From positions 1 through 14,382 of the forward strand of contig JAEZHK010000084.1 of NCBI GenBank assembly GCA_023416655.1: DNA of 14,382 bases, written 5' to 3'. The position numbers and the translations under genes are program-made. This document shows, in pieces, positions 6,572 through 12,778 of the stretch; the first letter of the stretch is position 1, and each line of letters opens with the position of its first letter. The stretch comes from Bacillota bacterium. GTDB taxonomy: Bacteria; Bacillota; Clostridia; Christensenellales; Aristaeellaceae. The notes beneath the pieces were generated by a model that saw nothing but the letters and a program-made list of their open reading frames with translations, was not told the DNA's origin and searched no databases.

Positions 6572-6588
6572 CAAACGCACCTCACGCG
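6558..6588. repeat. 31-base direct repeat, promoter-side copy
   Basis: Partner of 6316-6346, three mismatches. Carries a ribosome binding site GAGGTG (6583-6578, minus) and ATG (6571-6569, minus) matching those of folC. Confidence 0.85.
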
Positions 6589-6592
6589 CACC

Positions 6593-6621
6593 ATTATTCC
6601 CCAAGGCGGGGCGCGTGTCAA
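6593..6621 (-). promoter_or_regulatory. Promoter of the folC operon
   Basis: Minus strand: TTGACA (6621-6616), 17-base spacer, AATAAT (6598-6593). The predicted start of transcription, about 6586, falls just before the promoter-side copy of the ribosome binding site, consistent with an originally very short leader. Confidence 0.65.
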
Positions 6622-6752
6622 CCGTAAACGCGTTATGATGGCGGCGAATGCGGCATGATGCAAGACAATTTCAACCAACCCGTGCTTTGCAGTTTTCATT
6701 GATTGCAGTCCGAGTATCCTTAGGCTGGATGGGTGCGTGGCAAAAGCCGCGC

Positions 6753-6781
6753 TTGTGTCCCGCGCGCATCGATGGTATAAT
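6753..6781 (+). promoter_or_regulatory. Promoter of the degV-family / E2-like operon
   Basis: TTGTGT (6753-6758), 17-base spacer, TATAAT (6776-6781) with extended -10 TGG. The start codon lies 40 bases downstream, with GGAGGG at 6811-6816. The 130 bases between this promoter and the folC promoter show no further feature I can support. Confidence 0.7.
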
Positions 6782-6821
6782 GAAAAAAATCCACCTCAAC
6801 GAGAGCTGAAGGAGGGTTCGG

Positions 6822-7703
6822 GTGTATAAGCTATTTACGGACGTCATGAGCGACCTGCCGCTCGAATATGTGAACAAGCATGGTTTGGAAGTCGTCCCGC
6901 TGAGCGTGATGATCGACGGCGAGGACTATACGCTCGCGGCCGACCCTGCCGCGCCCGGCTGCATTGAGTCTGGCCACTTCTACCAGCGCCTGCGCTCAGG
7001 CGCCGTCGCAAAATCAGCCCAGGCCAGCGCCGAGACGATTGTTGAGATGATGCGGCCCTACCTCGAAGCGGGGCAGGACGTATTGTACCTGGCCTTGTCA
7101 TCGGGCATCAGCGGCACCTGCGGGAGCGGCATGGTGGCCAGGGACATCCTGAAGGAAGAGTTCCCGGACCGCAAGGTGATCGTGGTCGACACGCTGAGCG
7201 CGTCGCTGGGCGAGGGCCTGCTGGTCGACCTGACGGTGGAAAAGATGGAGTCCGGCGCGACCCTTGAGGAAGCCGCCGCCTTCGCCGAGGAAATGAAGCT
7301 GAAGATTCACCACTGGTTTACGGTGGACGACCTGAACTTTTTGCGCCGCGGCGGGCGCGTCTCGGGCGCGCAGGCGTTTTTGGGCACGATGCTGTCCATC
7401 AAGCCCGTTTTGAACGTCGACGACGAAGGCCGCCTGATCCCCAAGGAAAAGCAGCAGGGCCGCAGGCGCGCGCTGAAGGCGCTGGTGGAGCACCTGAAGG
7501 ACAACTGTGCCGACCCCCGGAAGCACCCGATCATGCTCTCCCACGGCGACGCACTTTCCGACGCGATGCAGGTGGACGCCATGATCCGCGAGCAGTGGGG
7601 CGTGGGCATCAAGATCGTCAACCTGATCAACCCGGTCATCGGCTGCCACTCCGGCCCCGGCACCATTGCGCTGTTCTTTGTCGGCGACAAACCCAGAGGA
7701 TAG
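6822..7703 (+). CDS. DegV family fatty-acid-binding protein (FakB-like)
   Basis: A 293-residue cytosolic protein of the DegV family. Members bind a fatty acid and present it to the kinase FakA, which makes acyl-phosphate for membrane lipid synthesis. Motifs: an N-terminal TDVMSDLP (6-13) where TDSxxDLP is usual, LSSGISGT (92-99) lining the lipid pocket, VVDTLSASLGEG (121-132), the LNFLRRGGRVS segment (171-181), LSIKPVL (191-197), HGD (241-243) and IGCHSGPG (273-280) with the His that contacts the carboxylate in FakB proteins. The start is GTG at 6822, with GGAGGG five bases before it. No fakA is in the window. The E2-like gene follows by 57 bases without a terminator, so the two probably share the promoter at 6753. 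Family call is firm; ligand preference is unknown. Confidence 0.92.
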   Translation: MYKLFTDVMSDLPLEYVNKHGLEVVPLSVMIDGEDYTLAADPAAPGCIESGHFYQRLRSGAVAKSAQASAETIVEMMRPYLEAGQDVLYLALSSGISGTCGSGMVARDILKEEFPDRKVIVVDTLSASLGEGLLVDLTVEKMESGATLEEAAAFAEEMKLKIHHWFTVDDLNFLRRGGRVSGAQAFLGTMLSIKPVLNVDDEGRLIPKEKQQGRRRALKALVEHLKDNCADPRKHPIMLSHGDALSDAMQVDAMIREQWGVGIKIVNLINPVIGCHSGPGTIALFFVGDKPRG

Positions 7704-7760
7704 TGGCGGAGAAGCCCATGGTTTCAGATAATCCCAGATCTACGAAGGGATGGATGGCAT

Positions 7761-8696
7761 GTGTTTGGTTTTCGCCCGGACGGAAGGCGCATGATCAGGG
7801 GCATTGACCCGATCATCCAGTTTACGCCTTACATCATGCCGACGCGCGCGGACGCGCAGAACTTCTGCCGTCAGACGCTGGAATACGACGTGCTGGCGGA
7901 CTACATCAAGACCGCCCGTGAGAAGGGGCACAACCTGACGTTCATGTCGATCGTGATCGCCGCGTTCGTGCGCACCGTGTCGCAGTGCCCGGAGCTCAAC
8001 CGCTTCATCATGAACAAGCAGATCTTCGCCAGAAACCGCATCTCGGTGTCGTTTGTGGTCTTGAGAAGGCGGTCGGACGACAGCATCATGGAGTCGCTGG
8101 CCAAGGTGGATTTCGAGGCCACCGACACCATCTTCGACGTGGGCCGCAAGATCGAGGAAGCCGTGGGCCAGGGCCGCGAGGACAAGAACACCAACTTGAC
8201 CGACATGTTCGCGCGGACGCTGCTGGCCATCCCCGGGCTTGCCACGGTGGTGGTGGGCCTGGTAAAGCTCCTCGACCGCTACGGCCTGATGCCGGGCATC
8301 GTCTACAAGGCAAGCCCCTTCCACACGTCCATGTTCATCACCAACATGGCCTCCATCAACATGACCTACCTGTACCACCACCTGTACAACTTCGGCACCA
8401 CGTCGATCTTCCTGGGTCTGGGCAAGATCGAGAAGGCGCTCAAGCCCTCGGGCGGCGGCAAGATCGGCTACAAAAACCAGATGCCCATCGGCGTCGTGAC
8501 CGACGAGCGCATCTGCGGCGGCGCCGCCTACGCCCGCGCGTTTTCGGTGATGCTGAAGTACTTCCGCGACCCGAGCCTGATGGAAGTCCCGCCGGAGACC
8601 GTCAACTTCGAAACCGAGCCGATCTACCTGCGCAAGGCGCGCAAAGCCCGGAAGAAGGCCGAGAAGAAGGCCGGCAAGATGGCGAAAGTCGGCTAA
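7761..8696 (+). CDS. Orphan 2-oxoacid dehydrogenase E2-like acyltransferase, catalytic residues absent
   Basis: A 311-residue protein with the trimeric CAT-fold of 2-oxoacid dehydrogenase E2 acyltransferases, but without lipoyl or E1/E3-binding domains. It resembles a group of stand-alone Clostridia proteins that open with a MFGxRxDGxR segment. The core shows FITNMASI (192-199), corresponding to the E2 SNLG strand, and the C-terminal active-site region VVTDERICGG (245-254). Canonical E2 has DHRxxDG there: the catalytic His is Glu249 and the Asp is Gly253, so the normal acyl transfer chemistry is not expected. The C-terminus (288-311) is Lys/Arg-rich. The GTG at 7761 is chosen because the family-like N-terminus begins there (AGGGA about 10 bases before); an ATG at 7791 is possible. 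Probably co-transcribed with the degV-family gene and followed by a strong terminator. Confidence 0.8.
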   Translation: MFGFRPDGRRMIRGIDPIIQFTPYIMPTRADAQNFCRQTLEYDVLADYIKTAREKGHNLTFMSIVIAAFVRTVSQCPELNRFIMNKQIFARNRISVSFVVLRRRSDDSIMESLAKVDFEATDTIFDVGRKIEEAVGQGREDKNTNLTDMFARTLLAIPGLATVVVGLVKLLDRYGLMPGIVYKASPFHTSMFITNMASINMTYLYHHLYNFGTTSIFLGLGKIEKALKPSGGGKIGYKNQMPIGVVTDERICGGAAYARAFSVMLKYFRDPSLMEVPPETVNFETEPIYLRKARKARKKAEKKAGKMAKVG

Positions 8697-8699
8697 CCT

Positions 8700-8735
8700 G
8701 CAATAAAAAATCCGCGTGAGCGGATTTTTTATTGC
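8700..8735 (+). terminator. Bidirectional intrinsic terminator
   Basis: A perfect 16-base-pair hairpin, GCAATAAAAAATCCGC / GCGGATTTTTTATTGC with loop GTGA, starting 3 bases after the E2-like stop codon. A-rich and T-rich arms make it usable on both strands, so it could also end the convergent minus-strand transcript from the 8916-9596 gene. Confidence 0.9.
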
Positions 8736-8885
8736 ATTGGTACGGCGCAGGTTCTGTGCGCCAAGGCGCACGGGCGAACCTGCGCGCAAACCAGTATAGG
8801 CAACCTGCGGCCGCACATGTCGCCCTCCGGTTGCCTTTATGCAATCGGTGGCTTCGGCCCCCGAACCCCCATAGGGTGAGGCGCG
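8731..8885. other. Multi-helix intergenic region between convergent genes
   Basis: Non-coding stretch of about 180 bases. Stem A: GCGCAGGTTC (8745-8754)/GAACCTGCGC (8776-8785) with inner GTGCGC/GCGCAC (8756-8761/8766-8771). Stem B: AGGCAACC (8798-8805)/GGTTGCCT (8829-8836), with the palindrome TGCGGCCGCA in its loop. Closing stem C: ATTGCAT (8731-8737)/ATGCAAT (8839-8845), which shares ATTGC with the terminator stem. A further GGTGA/TCACC pair lies 8876-8893 (as read on the minus strand). It is not a copy of the four-hairpin element. No promoter or ORF is seen. Confidence 0.5.
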
Positions 8886-8915
8886 CAGTCACCGAATTTA
8901 TACTTTATAAGCATT

Positions 8916-9596
8916 TCAGTCCCACTGCACGGCGCCGTCCAGCGCGCGGGTGAGCTGTTCCGGGGTTTCGATGCGGCCTTCCGGGATGTGAAAGGGCCGG
9001 AGGAGCCGGAGTTTCATGTCTTCGTCCATGGATTCGGCGGAGACGCCCAGCATCGGCGCGGGTGCGCGCACAATCCCCGCCGCCGACAGCGAACCGGGAA
9101 TGAGGGCTAGAGCGTCCGGCGCGGCAGAGAGTTCGAGGAGCGCCCCATCCCGTTCCGCCAGCCACAGCAGCAGCCGCTCGCCCCCGAAGACGCCAAAGCG
9201 GTGTGCCGGTGCTTGCAGTCGCTCCGCCCATTCCTCAGGGTCCTCTCGGGTCAGCATGCCGGGGAACCGCCCGGCGAAGAGGCCGTACAGCCCCCGCATC
9301 ATGGCGTGATGTTCCGCGCCGAGCGGCACCAGCGCCTCGTGCGGCGCGGGGCGCGGCTTCGCGTAGCCGCGAACCATGGAAATCCAACCATATGGCGCGG
9401 GACCCGGGCATTTCGTCATGGCAAGCGGCGCATCAGACGCCGCGGGATCGCTCATGATCCGGCCTTGCGAAAGGGTTTCCGCATCGGAGGCCCTCTGGCC
9501 GCTCACGACCCGGTTCTGCGAAAGGCTTTCCGCGTCCCAAAGAGTGCAGTTTACGCGGATGCCGCCCAGATAAATCGCGCAGGGCTTTCCCCTCAC
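8916..9596 (-). CDS. Uncharacterised protein, possible Eis-like acetyltransferase remnant
   Basis: A 227-residue product I do not recognise with confidence. Its C-terminal two thirds (from PYGWISMVRGYAKPRP on) follow the pattern of the middle domain of Eis-type N-acetyltransferases: a short 'GW..' helix end, then LYGLFAGRFPGMLTRE, a W six residues later, two strands, an AP segment and a final KLRLLRPFHIPEGRIETPEQL. The N-terminal GNAT domain with the acetyl-CoA loop and the C-terminal SCP2-like domain are missing. Residues 21-59 are a low-complexity insert made by a 51-base tandem repeat. The start is taken as GTG at 9596, with GGGGAGG 10 bases before it; an open frame to a TTG at 9692 passes through two hairpins and is less likely. 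It may be a degenerate gene. Convergent with the E2-like gene; no clear promoter seen. Confidence 0.5.
   Translation of the reverse strand: MRGKPCAIYLGGIRVNCTLWDAESLSQNRVVSGQRASDAETLSQGRIMSDPAASDAPLAMTKCPGPAPYGWISMVRGYAKPRPAPHEALVPLGAEHHAMMRGLYGLFAGRFPGMLTREDPEEWAERLQAPAHRFGVFGGERLLLWLAERDGALLELSAAPDALALIPGSLSAAGIVRAPAPMLGVSAESMDEDMKLRLLRPFHIPEGRIETPEQLTRALDGAVQWD
9435..9536 (-). repeat. 51-base in-frame tandem repeat, two units
   Basis: Units 9536-9486 and 9485-9435 (minus strand) encode DAESLSQNRVVSGQRAS and DAETLSQGRIMSDPAAS; a third partial unit (DAPLAM) follows. Unit length is a multiple of three, so the frame is kept. Confidence 0.8.
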
Positions 9597-9621
9597 GGTG
9601 TCATGTCCTCCCCATAAGTGC

Positions 9622-9692
9622 GCAGTCCACGCGGGCGACGCATGGACTGCTTGGGTGAATTCCGGGAGGTTTGGAGGGCCGAAGCCCTCCAA
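9622..9692 (-). other. Two hairpins upstream of the 9596 start
   Basis: Minus strand: TTGGAGGGC-TTCG-GCCCTCCAA (9692-9671), a 9-base-pair stem with a cUUCGg tetraloop, then GCAGTCCA/TGGACTGC (9650-9643/9629-9622) with an inner GCG/CGC. They lie just before GGGGAGG (9613-9607), and so would be in the leader of the 8916-9596 gene. No known regulatory RNA class is recognised. Confidence 0.5.
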
Positions 9693-9727
9693 GGTTCAGT
9701 CTTTTGTGGCAGCCCGCCGACAAGCCC

Positions 9728-9911
9728 CGTCGTACCTTCTAATCATTCCCGGCGACCTGCGCGCCGGGAATCGGTTTCCTCCACCAGTGCGCACACTGGT
9801 GGAAGAAACAATACCACAAGTCAGTGAGCCGCCCGGAAATCCCGCAGGATTTCATGGCTCACGCAGTCCTCTTCCTATGCGCCCAAAAGCCGCCCGGCGG
9901 ATTTTGGGCGC
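9728..9911 (+). repeat. Four-hairpin dispersed element, copy 3
   Basis: The best-preserved copy, plus strand, between uvrA and the 8916-9596 gene. H1: TTCCCGGCG (9746-9754)/CGCCGGGAA (9762-9770). H2: GTTTC (9774-9778)/GAAAC (9805-9809) and TCCACCAGTG (9780-9789)/CACTGGTGGA (9794-9803), loop CGCA. H3: GTGAGCC (9824-9830)/GGCTCAC (9856-9862) and GAAATCC (9836-9842)/GGATTTC (9847-9853), loop CGCA. H4: GCGCCCAAAA (9879-9888)/TTTTGGGCGC (9902-9911) with an inner CCGC/GCGG. H4 ends 5 bases from the uvrA stop codon and could act as its 3' end structure. Confidence 0.9.
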
Positions 9912-9916
9912 CCGAT

Positions 9917-12757
9917 TTATGGCGCCATTCCCTCCGTCTGGAACACGCGCTTCAGGTACTGGCCGGTGAAGCTGTCCGGATTCTCCGCCACCTGTTCCGG
10001 CGTGCCGGTCGCCACGATGGTGCCGCCCCGCGCGCCGCCCTCCGGCCCGAGGTCGATGACGTAGTCGGCGGTCTTGATCACGTCCAGGTTGTGCTCGATC
10101 ACCACCAGCGTGTTGCCCGCATCGGCCAGCTTCTGCAGAACCTCGTCCAGCTTCTCCACGTCCGCCACATGCAGGCCCGTGGTGGGCTCGTCCAGTACGT
10201 AGATCGTGCGGCCGGTGGCCCGGCGGCTCAGTTCCGACGCCAGCTTGATGCGCTGCGCCTCGCCGCCGGAGAGCGTCGTGGACGGCTGGCCGAGCTTGAC
10301 GTAGCCCAGCCCCACGTCCACCATCGTCTGGATCTTGTTCGCGATGCGGGTGATGGGTTCGAAGAAGCTCAGCGCCTCCTCGTTCGTCATGTCCAGCACT
10401 TCGAAGATGTTCTTGCCCTTGTAGCGCACCTCCAGCGTCTCGCGGTTGTAGCGGTGGCCCTTGCACACGTCGCAGGGCACGTACACGTCCGGCAGGAAGT
10501 GCATTTCAATTTTGATGATGCCGTCGCCCGAACAGGCCTCGCACCGCCCACCCTTGACGTTGAAGCTGAACCGGTTGGCCTTGTAGCCGCGCGCCTTGGC
10601 ATCAGGGGTGGCGGCGAACACATCCCGGATCAGGTCGAACACACCCGTATAGGTGGCAGGGTTCGAGCGGGGCGTGCGGCCGATGGGCGACTGGTCGATG
10701 GCGATGATCTTGTCCAGCTGCTCGATGCCGTCGATGCCGTCATGATCGCCCGCGCGGGTGCGCGCCCTGTTGAGCGCGCGGGAGAGTGCCTTGTACAGGA
10801 TCTCGTTGACAAGCGAAGATTTTCCGCTGCCGGATACGCCCGTCACGCAGGTAATCACGCCCAGCGGGAAGCGGACGGTGACGTCCTTCAGGTTGTTCGC
10901 CCGCGCGCCGCGCACACTCAGCCAGCCGCTCGGGGTGCGGCGGAAGGCGGGCAGCGGCACGCGCCGCCTGCCGGAGAGGTACGCGCCGGTGATGGAGTCG
11001 GGGTTATTCATGATCTCCTCGGCGGTGCCCTGCGCCACGATGTAGCCGCCGTGCGCGCCTGCGCCGGGGCCGATGTCCACGATATGGTCGGCTTCCAGCA
11101 TGGTCTCCTCGTCGTGCTCCACCACGACCAGCGTGTTCCCGAGGTCCCTCAGGTGTTTGAGCGTGGTGAGGAGCTTGCGGTTGTCCCGCTGGTGCAGGCC
11201 GATCGACGGCTCGTCCAGGATGTAGAGTACACCCATCAAGCTCGAGCCGATCTGCGTGGCCAGCCGGATGCGCTGTGCCTCGCCGCCCGAAAGCGTGCCC
11301 GCCGCGCGGGAGAGCGAGAGGTAGTCGAGACCCACGTCCACCAGGAACCCGAGCCTAGCGTCGACTTCTTTTAGAATCTGCCGCGCGATCATCGCCTTCT
11401 TCTCGTCCAGCGTGAGCGATTTAAAGAAGGCGCGGGCGTCCAGCACCGACATTAAGCTCACGTCCGCGATCGAAAGGTCGCCCACCGTGACCGCCAGCGA
11501 CTCGCGCTTGAGGCGCTTGCCCTTGCAGTCCGGGCAGGGGGTGTTGGACATGTAGCCTTCCAGCTCTTCCTTCATGCCGTCGGAGTTGGTCTCCCTGTAG
11601 CGGCGCTCGAGGTTGGGGATGATGCCCTCAAAGGGCGCGCTAAACGTACCGGAGCCGTGTTCGCGCTCGTACTCCACGCGGAGCTTTTCGCCGCCGGTGC
11701 CGTAGAGCACCTTGTCCAGCATGCCCTCGGGCAGTTCGCCCACGGGCACTTCCAGCGAGAAGCCGTAGTGCTTGGCCAGCGCCTCCAGGTACATGCGCGC
11801 CACGCCACCGCCGCCGTCCTCCGCCGAATTCCAGCCGCTGACGCGGATCGCGCCCTGCGAAAGGCTTTTGTTCGCGTCGGGCACCACGATGGCGGGGTCG
11901 ACCTTTAAGAGCGTGCCAAGGCCCGTGCAGGTGGGGCACGCGCCGTAGGGGTTGTTGAAGGAGAACATCCGGGGCGTCAGTTCTTCGATGGAGATGTTGC
12001 AGTCCGGGCAGGCGTAGTTCTGGGAGAACAGCATGTCCTCCCCTTCGATCACCGAAACCACCGCGAGGCCGCCCGTGAGGTGCATGGCGGTTTCGAGGGA
12101 ATCCGTCAGCCGCTTCTGGATGTCGGGGCGGACGATCAGCCGGTCGATCACGACCTCGATGGTGTGCTTTTTGTTCTTTTCAAGCGCGGGCGTCTCGCCC
12201 AGCGGGTAGACTTCGCCGTCGATGCGCGCGCGAATGTAGCCCTGCTTCATCATGTCGTCCAGCATCTTGGCGTACTCGCCCTTGCGCCCCCGGACCACCG
12301 GCGCGAGCACCTGGATGCGGCGGCCTTCCGGCAGCGTGAGCACCTGGTCCACCACCTGGTCAATGGTCTGCTGGCGGATCTCCTTGCCGCAGCTGGGGCA
12401 GTGGGGCGTGCCCGCGCGGGCGTACAGAAGGCGCAGGTAGTCGTGCACCTCGGTCACGGTGCCCACGGTCGAGCGCGGATTCTTGCTGGTGGTCTTCTGG
12501 TCGATGGCGATGGCGGGGGAGAGGCCTTCGATGGAGTCCACGTCGGGCTTCTCCATCTGGCCCAAAAACTGCCGGGCGTAGGAGGACAGCGACTCCACGT
12601 AGCGCCGCTGGCCCTCCGCATAGATCGTGTCGAATGCCAGCGACGACTTGCCGCTGCCGGAAAGCCCGGTCAGCACGATCAGCTTGTCCCTGGGTAGGGT
12701 GATATTGATGTTTTTCAGGTTGTGTTCCCGCGCGCCGCGGATGATGATGTCTTTCAC
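9917..12757 (-). CDS. uvrA: Excinuclease ABC subunit A
   Basis: A complete 946-residue UvrA, the damage-sensing ATPase dimer of nucleotide excision repair that loads UvrB onto lesions. First ABC half: Walker A GLSGSGKSS (31-39), signature LSGGEAQRIRLA (489-500) and Walker B LYILDEPSIGLH (511-522). Second half: Walker A GVSGSGKSS (640-648), LSGGEAQRIKLA (829-840), IYVLDEPTTGLH (852-863). Zinc ligands are CPDC (250-253) with CPTC (274-277) and CEAC (739-742) with CDVC (762-765); an additional CPSC lies at 120-123. The GTG start at 12757 has AGGAG six bases upstream. It begins 21 bases after the epimerase gene and shares its transcript; uvrB is not adjacent in this window. The stop is followed at once by hairpin 4 of repeat copy 3. 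No key residue is missing. Confidence 0.98.
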   Translation of the reverse strand: MKDIIIRGAREHNLKNINITLPRDKLIVLTGLSGSGKSSLAFDTIYAEGQRRYVESLSSYARQFLGQMEKPDVDSIEGLSPAIAIDQKTTSKNPRSTVGTVTEVHDYLRLLYARAGTPHCPSCGKEIRQQTIDQVVDQVLTLPEGRRIQVLAPVVRGRKGEYAKMLDDMMKQGYIRARIDGEVYPLGETPALEKNKKHTIEVVIDRLIVRPDIQKRLTDSLETAMHLTGGLAVVSVIEGEDMLFSQNYACPDCNISIEELTPRMFSFNNPYGACPTCTGLGTLLKVDPAIVVPDANKSLSQGAIRVSGWNSAEDGGGGVARMYLEALAKHYGFSLEVPVGELPEGMLDKVLYGTGGEKLRVEYEREHGSGTFSAPFEGIIPNLERRYRETNSDGMKEELEGYMSNTPCPDCKGKRLKRESLAVTVGDLSIADVSLMSVLDARAFFKSLTLDEKKAMIARQILKEVDARLGFLVDVGLDYLSLSRAAGTLSGGEAQRIRLATQIGSSLMGVLYILDEPSIGLHQRDNRKLLTTLKHLRDLGNTLVVVEHDEETMLEADHIVDIGPGAGAHGGYIVAQGTAEEIMNNPDSITGAYLSGRRRVPLPAFRRTPSGWLSVRGARANNLKDVTVRFPLGVITCVTGVSGSGKSSLVNEILYKALSRALNRARTRAGDHDGIDGIEQLDKIIAIDQSPIGRTPRSNPATYTGVFDLIRDVFAATPDAKARGYKANRFSFNVKGGRCEACSGDGIIKIEMHFLPDVYVPCDVCKGHRYNRETLEVRYKGKNIFEVLDMTNEEALSFFEPITRIANKIQTMVDVGLGYVKLGQPSTTLSGGEAQRIKLASELSRRATGRTIYVLDEPTTGLHVADVEKLDEVLQKLADAGNTLVVIEHNLDVIKTADYVIDLGPEGGARGGTIVATGTPEQVAENPDSFTGQYLKRVFQTEGMAP

Positions 12758-12778
12758 CGGTCTCTCCTTGTGGGTCTA

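Noticed and set aside
7740..8816. Minus-strand open frame of 358 codons
   Set aside because: Antisense shadow of the E2-like gene; it runs through the terminator hairpin and has no family motif.
9597..9692. N-terminal extension of the 8916-9596 gene to a TTG at 9692
   Set aside because: The extension would translate two perfect hairpins, has no ribosome binding site, and a strong GGGGAGG precedes the GTG at 9596.
9824..11374. Plus-strand open frame of 516 codons
   Set aside because: It is antisense to uvrA, whose motifs are complete; its composition (His, Arg, Val and Ala rich, no motifs) is typical of an antisense frame in GC-rich DNA.
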